From Chara braunii (lineage: Eukaryota > Streptophyta > Charophyceae > Charales > Characeae), in contig BFEA01000012.1 in NCBI GenBank assembly GCA_003427395.1, positions 1,146,430 to 1,183,019 on the forward strand: a stretch of 36,590 nucleotides of DNA. Reading direction: 5' to 3'. This document shows positions 1 to 9,429 of the stretch, one piece after another. The number at the start of each line of letters is the position of its first letter. Positions within the stretch are counted from its first letter, which is position 1. Made by a program: the position numbers and the translations under genes. The notes beneath the pieces are model-generated. The model was not told the DNA's origin and did no database searches. It was given only the letters and a program-made list of their open reading frames with translations.

Positions 1-34
<34 letters not shown>

Positions 35-42
35 CCCCCCCC
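1..42. repeat. (TC)n microsatellite followed by a C run
   Basis: The window opens with an uninterrupted TC dinucleotide run to about position 32, followed by ten or so C residues. It is a simple repeat with no coding content; its true length is unknown because it is cut by the window edge. Confidence 0.95.
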
Positions 43-126
43 TAATTCAGGCAAGTGTGACCTTGCTGCTACCTGAGAAATTGGAGATGATTTCTCAGTG
101 TGTGCAGGCATAGCTCGATTCGGTGC

Positions 127-352
127 TTCTGTCTCTGTCTCTGCCTCTGTCTCTGTCTCTGTCTCTGTCTCTGTCTCTGTCTCTGTTTGTGTCTGTGTCT
201 GTGTCTGTGTCTGTGTCTGTGTCTGTGTCTGTGTCTGTGTCTGTGTCTGTCTCTGTGTCTCTGTGTCTGTCTCTGTCTCTGTGTCTCTGTTTCTGTGTCT
301 CTGTCTCTGCCCCGGTGTCTCTGTCTCTGTCTCCGTTTCTGTGTCTCTGTCC
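127..352. repeat. Hexamer-type microsatellite (CTGTCT / GTCTGT)
   Basis: A purine-poor run of CTGTCT units passes into GTCTGT/GTGTCT units and back. Three overlapping plus-strand frames stay open through it and would give Ser-Val, Cys-Val or Leu-Cys dipeptides, which is a by-product of the period and not evidence of a protein. It ends about 145 bp before the PWP1 start codon, so it lies in that gene's promoter or leader. The strand asymmetry (pyrimidine plus G on the top strand) could favour unusual DNA structure or transcript slippage; that is inference. Confidence 0.93.
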
Positions 353-424
353 CCCCCCTGTTCGTATGGGCTTTGTTACTTTGTGACTTCGGTAGAGAGT
401 CGCTTATCTGATTTTGTCTGTGTT

Positions 425-497
425 TGATCCTCTTTTATTGGCAGCGCTTGCTGTTTTGCAGGTAGTTGTTGGTTAGCTTACCCGTGAACAGATCAAA
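425..497 (+). promoter_or_regulatory. PWP1 leader with a possible 3' splice site
   Basis: Between the microsatellite and the start codon is a T-rich tract ending in CTGTTTTGCAG (to position 461), the shape of a plant 3' splice site, which could close an intron in the 5' leader. The PWP1 start codon at 498 is preceded by A residues (TCAAAATGA), an acceptable eukaryotic initiation context. No TATA box was recognised with confidence, and no transcript evidence is available. Confidence 0.3.
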
Positions 498-2189
498 ATG
501 ATTTCGTCACTTTGCTGGGTGCCACGAGGCGCTGCGAAGCCCATGCCAAAGCAAGCCGACCCGACTGAAGAGGAGCTAGCAGCCATGCGTGAGCATGCGT
601 CTAGACTCGCAGCTGATGTAGGGACGCTTGACGGCAATGGCAGCGAAAGCGAACCGAGTGATGACGAAGATGACGACGGAGATGCGGAGATGCTAAGCGA
701 AGGTGAAGATGGCGATGGTCAAACGGAGGCGGAGCGGGAGGCTGCTGAAGTTGCACGCGCGCGGGCTATTGCTGCCTCCTTGGGGAGGGAGAAAAAGTGC
801 AATGCAAAGAAGGCGGATGTGGATGATGAGTTGGCAGAATTGGATATGGACAAATATGACGAGGAAGATGACAATGGTTCTGTGAATCTGTTTGGCAATG
901 GGGGTCTCGGTAATGTTTATGCGGGCCCGGATGAATATATCACCTTGAAAGGAGATGATGTTGATGAAGATGAAGAGATCGAAGACTTCACAGTTCGGGC
1001 CTCTGATCTGTTATTCCTCGCTTCAAGAAATGAAGATGATGTCAGTCACATTGAGGTCTGGGTTTATGATGATAGCGACGATGCAGAAGCAGCAGGAAAC
1101 ATGTATGTTCATCACGACATCATGCTTTCGGCGTTTCCCCTTTGCTTGGCTTGGCTGGACTTGCACCCAACAAAACATGGAACTGTGCCAAAAAGTAACC
1201 TGGTTGCAGTTGGGACAATGACACCCGAAATCGAAATCTGGGACCTGGATGTGTTGGATGATGTCGAACCAGTGGCCAGTTTGGGCGGTTCGGTGGAAGG
1301 AAGAAGCAGCAGCAGCAGCAGCGCACAGGAGACGGCAGTCGTGACCGACAACGGTGGCGGGCCGAGGAGGGAGGGCGGTGAATCGAGACGAAGAAACAGG
1401 AGCAAACGGGCGCCAGCTTTGAAGGAAGGAAGTCACACAGATGCAGTCCTGGGGCTGTCATGGAACTATGAGCTGCGGAACGTGTTGGCGAGCGGATCGG
1501 CTGACAACACCGTGAAGGTATGGGACATAACTACTCAGAAATGTGATACGACTCTTTCTCATCATTGTGGGAAGGTGCAGGCTGTGTCTTGGAATCCGGC
1601 GCAGTCAAGTGTGCTGTTGACTGGGTCCTTCGACAAGACGGCAGCACTAGTGGACATGCGATCTGGCAATCACAGTCCTATCACATGGAGCCTGACCGCT
1701 GATGTGGAGTGCATTGCCTGGAATCCTCATTCTCCTTTGCAGTTTATCGTTAGCACAGAGGACGGGTTGCTGAAGTGTTTCGACGTCCGGACAGTCCAGA
1801 CCACTGGAGGGAATCCCCAGCAGCCACAGTTAGGAGGGGCAGGGATGCCTCTCTACACTCTGTCTGCGCATGACAAGCCGGCGTGCTCCGTCTCGTTCAA
1901 CCCGATTGCTCCCAATCTGTTGGCCACAGCTTCCACAGACAAGATGGTGAAACTGTGGGATGTCTCCGACCACAGGCCGAATTGCCTGGCATCCACAGAC
2001 CTCAAGGTTGGCGCCGTCTTTTCTGCCGTCTTCTGCAAGGACAATCCTTCTCTGCTTGTCGCCGGTGGGGCCAAGGGAAATGCAGTTGTGTGGGATGTCA
2101 TGAATGCCACACCAGTGGCAAACAAGTTTGGATCTCTCTTGACGAGCAGAAGGGGGTCTGGACCGGGTCTGGAACAGAAGGGATCATAG
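498..2189 (+). CDS. PWP1: PWP1 homologue, WD40 nucleolar protein
   Basis: 563-residue single-frame protein. The start MISSLCWVPRGAAK has the plant PWP1 signature (Met-Ile-x-x-x-x-Trp-Val-Pro-x-Gly). An acidic N-terminal third follows (Asp/Glu/Ser patches near residues 50-75, 105-125 and 153-164), then WD40 blades ending in IEIWD (245-249), VKVWD (339-343), AALVD (382-386), LKCFD (425-429), VKLWD (484-488) and AVVWD (529-533). A Ser run (about 269-275) and a basic stretch (about 295-310) lie in the linker between the first two listed blades. PWP1 (periodic tryptophan protein 1) proteins are nuclear and nucleolar WD40 factors tied to rRNA transcription, ribosome production and histone H4K20 methylation; role here is by family. 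The first ATG gives the conserved N terminus, so the start is secure. No intron interrupts the frame, which is notable for this gene. It has no operon-like neighbours and ends in TAG, with no clear polyadenylation signal seen. Confidence 0.93.
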   Translation: MISSLCWVPRGAAKPMPKQADPTEEELAAMREHASRLAADVGTLDGNGSESEPSDDEDDDGDAEMLSEGEDGDGQTEAEREAAEVARARAIAASLGREKKCNAKKADVDDELAELDMDKYDEEDDNGSVNLFGNGGLGNVYAGPDEYITLKGDDVDEDEEIEDFTVRASDLLFLASRNEDDVSHIEVWVYDDSDDAEAAGNMYVHHDIMLSAFPLCLAWLDLHPTKHGTVPKSNLVAVGTMTPEIEIWDLDVLDDVEPVASLGGSVEGRSSSSSSAQETAVVTDNGGGPRREGGESRRRNRSKRAPALKEGSHTDAVLGLSWNYELRNVLASGSADNTVKVWDITTQKCDTTLSHHCGKVQAVSWNPAQSSVLLTGSFDKTAALVDMRSGNHSPITWSLTADVECIAWNPHSPLQFIVSTEDGLLKCFDVRTVQTTGGNPQQPQLGGAGMPLYTLSAHDKPACSVSFNPIAPNLLATASTDKMVKLWDVSDHRPNCLASTDLKVGAVFSAVFCKDNPSLLVAGGAKGNAVVWDVMNATPVANKFGSLLTSRRGSGPGLEQKGS

Positions 2190-3742
2190 GGAGCGATCTG
2201 CTCGTCTTAGCCCACCCAGTTAGGCCCTCATGAGCTGTGGTAGAAAGACCCATTGCTTACACGTTTGGATTGCACTTTTCTTCCTTTTCTATTTTCACGG
2301 AACTGTATGGGGGAGGGAGGTAAGGTCTCCGTCCAGTACTTCCTGGAGAGAGAGTAGGTGTGCTTCTCCAGTCAGATTTCTATTTTCTCTGACGGGCACG
2401 GGGAGGTAAGTTCTCGGTCTGGTACTTCCACACTTCTGGGGAGAGTAGGCTTGCGGTTCCCATGATAGAGCGAATGAAAGAGATGAGGGGCGGCGAGTGC
2501 CGTCTTCCCCCGAGCATAACGCATCTATGTTGTAAACAAGCACAACGCATAGGTTGCTTTCTGTTCGAATACAACTCGTGTGTGCTCTATTAGAACAGAC
2601 CACCTTATTTTTCAAATACAACGCGCATGGGTTCTGTTCAAATTTTCTCGATTGTTTTGGAAACTCGAATATGACGCAGATGCATTATGTTCGGGGGAAG
2701 ACGGTAGGTTTGCTGTTTCCTTGAGACAGTGAAGGAAAGAGCAGAGGATGCAGAAAGACCCAGTTTTTACATCACACTGTTTTTTTTTTTTTTTGGCTTT
2801 TCTGTTTTCTTTGAGGGTCATGGCGGGAAGGTAGATTCAAGGGTATTTGCGCTATTAGATGTCTGCTGTCCTCAGCAGAGAGCGAATGAGGGAGAAGAGG
2901 AGGATGATGTGGCTGCATTCCTGCGGATCTTCTCACTTAGCTGCCTGAGCAGTTCCTGATGTTAGGATGCAGTTCTCTGGCTTTTTTGGGGTGGGAAAGG
3001 AAGGGGTGTTATATTTTCTTAGCGCACTTGGTGGAGTGGGTGTCTGCCAGCTGCTCACAGCGGACAGTGAGCGATCGAGAAATATGTGCTGCCTTGGTTT
3101 CATTCCTGCTGGGCAGTTCAAGAGGAAGGGGTACACAGAGACATACAAGTGTTCGGTGATTAGATAGTGCCTTTCGGTCCGATTAAGGAATGCGATTTGG
3201 CTGAGAAACATTGAGAGCAGAAAAAATTGTCATGGTATGCCATTGCTGTGGTTTGGGCTTTGCCAGCTTTATGTTCACACCCATTATGTGGAGGCTCCAA
3301 GTTATATTGCCATTTTGCACGGAAGGGGATTCTTGCTTAGCCCTGGTACCTACAACTATGGTCTGACCTACCTGGCTATGGCAAGCAGCCAGGGGAGCCG
3401 GGCTAGAAAAGAGTTCAATGTATCGGGAATGTTGAGTAGTGCCGGGTTTGGATGGAAAAGACAGCCTACTGTTAGCAACAGACTCGCGAACTCGAAACTG
3501 GGCGACCATAGGTGCACCTATGAATGGTTGATGACTGTACCCTTCAGCCACACAAGCTCTGTTTTTTTGGGTTTTCTGTTTCCTTTTTGGGGTTGTGTGT
3601 GTGTTTTCTTTGGGGGGTGGGGAGGCTGTTTGTACCACAAGCCCGTGTGGCATCGCCCACCTGCCCTGCACTGTACCGCCCACCCTTCATGGTGTCATCC
3701 AGTCCACATAGTGTGACCTGTTCCCCATTGTATCACCCTAGG
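2190..3742. other. Gene-free spacer with degenerate local duplications
   Basis: No gene recognised. 2305-2365 and 2398-2457 are a diverged duplication (GGGGAGG, GGTACTTCC-like and GAGAGTAGG blocks recur with a period near 93 bp), and weaker echoes occur at 2690-2760 and 2800-2890. 2530-2690 repeats an 'AATACAACNC...TGTTC' pattern three to four times. A T run lies at 2780-2796. The first part (2190 to about 2460) probably includes the PWP1 3' untranslated region, but no end can be placed. Confidence 0.6.
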
Positions 3743-4084
3743 GGCCACATGGTACTGCCCAGTCCACAGTATGGCCCGCCCCACAAAGGGTGACCTGGGC
3801 CACATGGCACTGCTCAGTCCATATAGTATGGCCCATACCACATAGTGTGGCCTGGGCCACATGGTACTGCCCAGCCCACATAGTATGGCTTGCCCCACAT
3901 AGGGTGACCTGAGCCACATGGTACACCCAGTCCACATAGTATGGCCCACCCTGCAAAGGGTGACCTGGGCCACATGGTACTGCCCAGTCCACATAGTATA
4001 GCCTGCCCCACATAGGTTGACCTGAGCCACATGGTACTACCCAGCCCACATAGTACGGCCCGCCCTGCATAGGGTGACAGGGTC
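3743..4084. repeat. 57-bp tandem repeat, about 6 copies
   Basis: Six consecutive units begin with GCCACATGGTACTGCCCAG and end with GGGTGACCTGG, at about 3744, 3801, 3858, 3915, 3971 and 4028. Copies differ by a few substitutions and 1-2 bp indels. Because 57 is a multiple of three, minus-strand frames stay open and would encode a 19-residue period (CGAGYTMWTG-like), but there is no start, domain or conserved end that would make it a gene. Decayed relatives of the unit continue at about 3640-3740 and 4560-5000. Confidence 0.92.
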
Positions 4085-4270
4085 CACATTGTTACTGGAC
4101 AGCTGTGCTGGCGGTCCCGTCGCTGTGGAGAAGGGAGAGATGAGGTGGGGGGTGGAGATGGCTGAACGGAGAGAAGCAGTTCCTCCGTAGACTCAACACA
4201 CACGTGCTCCAAAGCTGTGCAAATGATGAATGCTCCGGAATACAGACTGCAGCTGGGGTACACCCCCAGC

Positions 4271-4405
4271 GGACTGACTGGACTGGACTGGACTGGTATC
4301 GACGGTGGTACCGGAGTGGACTGGACTGGTACTGATGGTGGTACCAGACTGGACTGGACTGGTACCGACGGTCGTACCAGTCTAGACTGGACTGGACTGC
4401 ATAGA
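4271..4405. repeat. 33-bp tandem repeat, 3 to 4 copies
   Basis: Units of GGACTGGACTGGTAYCGACGG plus GGTACC recur every 33 bp. Each unit holds a short pentamer repeat (GGACT) and a GGTACC palindrome; in the third copy TGGTAC and GTACCA arms flank CGACGGTC, so a small hairpin can form. It is a separate array from the 57-bp one. No coding evidence. Confidence 0.9.
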
Positions 4406-5223
4406 CACACGGCCTGTGGAGAGCAGGCCAACGGCCTGGTCCCACAGGCTCACCAGACAAAGAGCGAAATAGCCCTGGCTATAGGGTAGGGTGAATAGAG
4501 GCCCGCTGCACGCAATACCAACGTGGCCCGTACTGACACCCAGTCCAAATAATATGATCTGCCCGACGTACTATTAACCCACATCCCACATGGCACCACC
4601 CGATCCCCTCATATGCTGTCACCTGCCTCATGTGGTATGACCTGGTCTGCACAGCATCAACCAGGTCACATAATACCTCTCAGGCTGCTGTGGCAAGGGC
4701 CGACTTGTCCCTCGTGTTGGCCATTCTTGTTTCAAGTTTTATGTGTATATATATCTATATATATATACACTTTTTTTGATTTGTTTCTGTGGCTGTGTAT
4801 GTGTTCCTTTTCTTTTGGGGTTGCATTGTGTGTGTTAGTACCATCCGGTCCACAGCTTGCCCACAAAGCGTGTGTCAGTACCATCCGATCGCCATATTAT
4901 GGCCCACCTCACAGGGTGCTACTTGCCCACAAGGCCACACACTGCCCAGACTGTATCGCATGGTGCCACATGGGGCACTGCTCCGTGGACACATGTAATC
5001 ACCCACTCATTTGCATTCATTTTTTAGCCTTCCTTCCATGCTGCGAACAGGAGAAATTGCAGATACAAACAAACATAAACACACGTGTGGATCTCATCTT
5101 CCTCCTCCTGCGACACTGCTGCGGCGTGCATTGATCATGTTTTCTTTGAACAAAACGAAAAAAACAGGACCTTACGATTGAATCCTGGCTCCATATCCTT
5201 TCCGCTTCCAGGGAGCTCTCTAG
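4406..5223. other. Spacer with decayed 57-bp repeat relatives and a TA run
   Basis: No gene recognised. 4560-4680 and 4835-4985 contain scattered 'CCACATGGCACCACCC', 'GTACCATCCGGTCCAC' and 'CATATTATGGCCCACC' fragments that resemble units of the array at 3743-4084. 4742-4769 is an imperfect TA/TATC run followed by seven T residues. Confidence 0.6.
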
Positions 5224-5383
5224 CTTAAACCACCAGTACTTGGCACAGCTATCGGCCGCGGAAAAAAATAGAGTAGAAACGTTTCTAGTTGGATGGATTT
5301 GGGCGCTCCTGTAGTGGCCCGTACGTTTCCTAAAATCGCGTAGCGTTAATGGGCACGACTCTAGGAAGTACTGGTGGTTTAAG
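5224..5383. repeat. Perfect 18-bp inverted repeat with 124-bp spacer
   Basis: CTTAAACCACCAGTACTT at 5224-5241 is repeated in inverted orientation at 5366-5383. Flanks show no further extended pairing and no obvious duplicated target site, so a miniature transposon cannot be claimed. A minus-strand frame spanning the element (5469 to 5017) is open but unrecognised. Confidence 0.75.
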
Positions 5384-5458
5384 CACTGGTTCCAAGTTTG
5401 AATTTTGTGGCATACATTTTGGGCAGAAAGTGTAGGGCAGGGGGAAAAGAATCCATTC

Positions 5459-5531
5459 AGTCTCCCCACTCTTATACTTTTTCATCCAGTCGGTCTGCCC
5501 ACTCGTGTACTTTTTCACCCATTCAGTCTGC
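5459..5531. repeat. Short tandem repeat, unit about 30 bp, 2 to 3 copies
   Basis: GTCTGCCCACTCGTGTACTT with TTTCACCCATTCA, and a diverged preceding copy (CTCCCCACTCTTATACTTTTTC), followed by a partial third copy. No coding significance seen. Confidence 0.7.
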
Positions 5532-7429
5532 CTACAAACAATGGGATACCAATCCCACGAGTCGCCTCCCTGCCCCGGCCACCCATTTCGATGTAAGAGG
5601 TGCCTCAATCTTCGAATCGTGATCCCATTTCCCCATGATTCTTGCCAACCCATCCTTCGAGCTTTTCCCATTGTACCGTCCTGGTAGAGTTTCGTACTAC
5701 TGGTAGGCCAGCATATCCTCAGGTTGCATAAGATGTGGGGAGAGTGGCTGATGAATCCAGAGGGGGGGAATACTGGAAATCCTTGGAACGAAGTATGGCA
5801 GGGGAACGGAAAGGGAAAAGGCGAAGGGAGGGAGGGAATGGGAGGAGGTGAGAGGGGGAGGGAGAGTGTAGGGCAGGTGGAAGGGCTAGGTCGGGTGACT
5901 TGAAGATGGTAAGGGAGGGATGAGGATGAAGTTGGTCGGTACGTATGGGGCTTCAAAATGCTTGTGACTCCCGACCGAGGCATGTATGCGGCCCCACATC
6001 CTACCACCCAAAAAAATTCGAAAAATGAAGTTTGCCCCAAACGAAGCACGGTGGCGCTGTGCACCTGCCCATGTTTTTTCTTTTTTTCGGTCGATTTCAC
6101 CCCCCTGTGTGACGCCCAACCTCGCGCTCGACGCGACTTCCTGATCGGAGTGTGAGTGGGCCTGGAAGTGGGAAAAGGGGTGTGCCAAGGATTTTAGGAA
6201 AGTGGGGGCAGAGTCCCAGTTCGGAACTGAGATCTCCAGTGGCAAACTCCGGGATACGAATGCAGGAGAGTAGGCGTAGACTGGAGTCCTGTTTTGTGCT
6301 TCGGGAAACAGAGCCACCGCCTCCGTTGGTTTCGTCGTCCGGGCCGGGGTCGTATCTGGTGCACCGTCGGGACGCTATGGCTATCCCACTGGCTCGTCAC
6401 CTGCCGATGTGGAACGTCGTAAATCTCCGAATCTGACGCGGCCGACCTCAATCGAAGGCTGTGCGTCCATTGTTCTTTCTCCGAGCGAGTTTGCCGGATG
6501 AAGCCGGAGGCTCGGTACTCGTGGTGTTGCAGACATTCCGAGCACGGGGGTTGGGGCCAGTAAGGAGCGATTGCGAGCCAGGGGACGATGGTTAGGGAGT
6601 GATAGGGTAGGATGCAGTGATAGGGGGGGAATTCGGTCCCCAAGATAATGATCCCGGGCTCCGTGACGACGTGACACGTGTATGGGCTAGAGTTGCTGGG
6701 GAGATGGGGGATATGTCCCAAGGCCTGGTCGAGGTCCCACTCGCAAATACGTTCGTTCCCCGTCAAGTCGGGAAATTCCGGAGGTTCCGTCCTGGGTCAT
6801 GCAGACGAACAAGAGTGCTCCCAATAGTCCTGGAATTCCGGATCCCTCAGGCACTCGCGGTCAGTGATACGAAAGGGAATGCCAAAATTCATGCTGCAAG
6901 TCGGGGTGGAAAACCAGCCATTCGGGAAATTGGTTGAGTTCAGGTTTCGCAGATGCGCGTGTAGGCAACGATCGTCTTTGGTCGAGCCTACACGTGCGTG
7001 CACGGGACTTGTCCTTCGATCAGATGGGTGAAAGCCAGCGGTTCGCGAGATGGGTCATCCTATAGTGAGACTGTCATCTAATCGTCTAGCATGCTTTTCT
7101 AATTCATACACAGATAGAATCACACCTAACATCCATGCATCTAGCTTGCATACAAACATAAGGAATCGAGGATCCTTATGCACAATTCTTTGAGCAATCA
7201 GCCCAGAGGTCACACAAGGCTCGATTGCTAGTAACCAATCAATCAGATTTGCCGATTTAAAAAAAAAACAGAGAAGGGGATTGGGGGAAGACAATCCACA
7301 CATCAGTCTCCGAGGAAAGAAAACAAGGGAAAAATCCGAGACGTCGATCCAAAACGGACAACGACGACTGGCGCCGAATACCAAAACTGCTTAGAAGGAT
7401 GGAAGAGGAACATCACCACAACACATCCC

Positions 7430-7430
<1 letters not shown>
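5532..7430. other. Gene-free spacer, no gene recognised
   Basis: 5760-5940 is strongly purine-rich (GGGAGGGAGG type). Minus-strand frames at 7003-6797 and 6766-6194 are open for 68 and 190 codons and read as ordinary mixed-composition protein, but show no motif that I recognise, no clear start and a frame change between them; they may be remnants of a gene or chance. A minus frame at 7384-7055 is likewise unassigned. An A run sits at 7259-7268. Confidence 0.45.

Positions 7431-7499
<69 letters not shown>
7431..7499. repeat. (TC)n microsatellite, about 69 bp
   Basis: Uninterrupted TC dinucleotides; on the minus strand this gives an apparent Arg-Glu repeat in open frames, which is an artefact. 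Confidence 0.97.
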
Positions 7500-7501
<2 letters not shown>

Positions 7502-8032
7502 ACAACATCTCGATACAGGCAGTCCGTCGCCTCGCACCCACAGGTCCCACATAGAGTTGCCCCCCCGCTTAGTCCGAGTATGCAAGCCAGGCTCACCTGT
7601 GCGCCACAGTCCGTCGCGGCCCCACGTCAACCCTGCATGCCCAGCACCAGCTTGTCGGATCGCCCAACTCCCTACTCACCTTCCAACTCTCGCTCGTTAG
7701 CCGATCCTCTCGATCGCACTAACTCCCAAAATTCTTAGAGAGCGAATTAATCGCGCTTGCAAGATTTATAGCATGCATGCTTGCGTGAGATACCCGGGGT
7801 TGTGCGTGAGTGGAAAAGGAGGAGGAGGAAGGAAGTGCCTACGTCTGCATGGCCGGGCCGCGGCGTGGGGGATGTAGCCTCACTCCACACATCGATCCGG
7901 TCATGCAAGCGTTCAAGCCAATAGGACGGAGGAAGAAGTGGATGGAACTTGACAAGTAAAACCAACTACTAATGAATTGCTTGGGGCTGGTCAGAGTGGC
8001 CGCGGAGCGCTACCAGGAGCGCTCCGCCGCCC
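7500..8032. other. Gene-free spacer
   Basis: No gene, RNA or repeat recognised. C-rich to 7640, then mixed sequence, ending in a short GC-rich palindromic patch (GGAGCGCTACCAGGAGCGCTCC) just before the 88-bp duplication. Confidence 0.5.
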
Positions 8033-8208
8033 GGCGTTTGGACGCGACGGCGGGCCTCGCGAAAAGAGCAGGAACGAGGAGCGGCGGAGCGCTGCGATGG
8101 CAAGATCAACGCGAGGAGGAGGCGGGCGGACGCGACGACGGGCCTTGAGGACGAGCAAGACCGAGGAGCGGCGGGAGCGCTGCGATGGTGAGATTCACGT
8201 GAGGAGGT
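8033..8208. repeat. Tandem duplication, unit about 88 bp
   Basis: Two adjacent GC-rich copies share GGACGCGACG, GACCGAGGAGCGGCGG-type and GCGCTGCGATGG blocks in the same order, and each ends in CGYGAGGAGG. The second copy has small substitutions and a single-base insertion. Not recognisably coding. Confidence 0.85.
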
Positions 8209-8899
8209 GATGGGAGAGGGTGTGTCTGGGTGTCGTTGGGNAGAGCATCTCACATCAAGGTCTTAGTGGAGAGGAGGAATACGGTGGGTGGGAGAATAGG
8301 GGAGGGAAGGGTTTCACGGGTTGGAGAGAGAGGGCTACTAGGAAGAAGGGGGAGGATGGCATCCGCAACGTGGACTCCCCCTCATCTCGTCGGGCTACCT
8401 GCGAGGGGCGGTTGGCGGGCTCAGTGGCTTATTCTTGCGACGTGGTTGGGTATGCTGCGACGACAATCCTAGCTGCGGTCCTATTATCATCATCGTTCGG
8501 TCTTATTGGTTGGTTGAATGGTTGTCAATCACAGGCGGCCGAGTTGCTTGGGAAACCGATGAAGCGAGGAGCTGAGGTTTGGAGAGAGGGGGGGTGTATT
8601 TAGGGTTGTCAAGGGTAAAGTTGTTTTTCCTCTTTTGTTTGGCCTTGATTCTTAGACAGTGTTTGTCTGTCTTGATATCTGTCTGATTTTGCAACTAGTA
8701 TTGCTGAACTTGTAGCTTTTATTTCTTCTTCTGGTTATGAAATTCTTGATTTTGTACTGCTTGCATAATCATTCTAAGTCGATTCATCCAATGATGATGA
8801 TCCAATAGTGTTGCCATTGGTTTATTTTTTTCACGTTGCAATCCTTGTTATTCATACAATTTTTTCTTTTTCGTTGTTCTGATTCGCATCTTCCTGATC
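8209..8899. other. Spacer; GC-rich then T-rich
   Basis: Contains one undetermined base (8241). Up to about 8600 the sequence is G-rich; after that it becomes T-rich and resembles plant intron or spacer sequence. No coding region recognised. Confidence 0.5.
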
Positions 8900-9245
8900 T
8901 ACCGTCTGAGCGTTTTTCTAAACTCTATGTTCGGGAAATCAGTGTTGAAAGTCCAGATGGACATCATAATTGTTTCTCTATTGCGCTTTCTCCTATTTGG
9001 ATTTTTCAAGACATCCAACCCTTAGTTGATCTAGTGATTTTTTTCTCCCCAATCCTATTTGTAGCTCGATGGATTCTCTATATTTGATCTGAGCGATTTT
9101 CTTCTTCTGATCCTATTGTAGCTTGAGGGATTTTCTGATTTCAATGATAATTAGTTTAATTCCTGATTTACAGTCTGAGCGATTTCTTGAACTACGGTTC
9201 TGGAAATCAGAGTCAAAAGTCTGTGAGGACATCCCTCTTTAGTTT
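8900..9245. repeat. Diverged direct repeats in T-rich spacer
   Basis: A block with 'GTCTGAGCG', 'GGAAATCAG' and 'AAAGTC...GGACATC' occurs at about 8903-8975 and again at 9171-9235 (period near 269 bp). Between them a second, roughly 56-bp unit with AATCCTATTTGTAGCTCGA and GATCCTATTGTAGCTTGA occurs twice in tandem (about 9027-9140). Non-coding. Confidence 0.7.
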
Positions 9246-9429
9246 TTCTTTCAAAATTTTGTTCTGAATTGGATGCCAAAATTCGTGAGTTAAAATTACC
9301 TTGATTACTAAGTGATCTCATCTCTAAATTTCACGCCTCAAAAAGATGATGCAAATCTGTTTTTCTATGAAAAGATCTACGACTGTGGTGTGCCTTTTCT
9401 GATTGCCTAGGGGGGAAACTAGAATCGGT

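Noticed and set aside
98-427. Three overlapping open frames of Val-Ser, Cys-Leu and Ser-Leu dipeptides
   Set aside because: They are produced by the hexamer microsatellite in all three frames; no independent coding signal.
3743-4084. CRISPR-like array
   Set aside because: Repeats are contiguous without unique spacers, and the context is eukaryotic.
3814-4431. Minus-strand frames through the 57-bp array as a repeat protein
   Set aside because: Period divisible by three explains the openness; two frames are open at once and no start, signal or domain is present.
7055-7384. Kinase-like stretch (DAWMLGVIL) on the minus strand
   Set aside because: A single short resemblance; no glycine loop, HRD or DFG motifs anywhere near.
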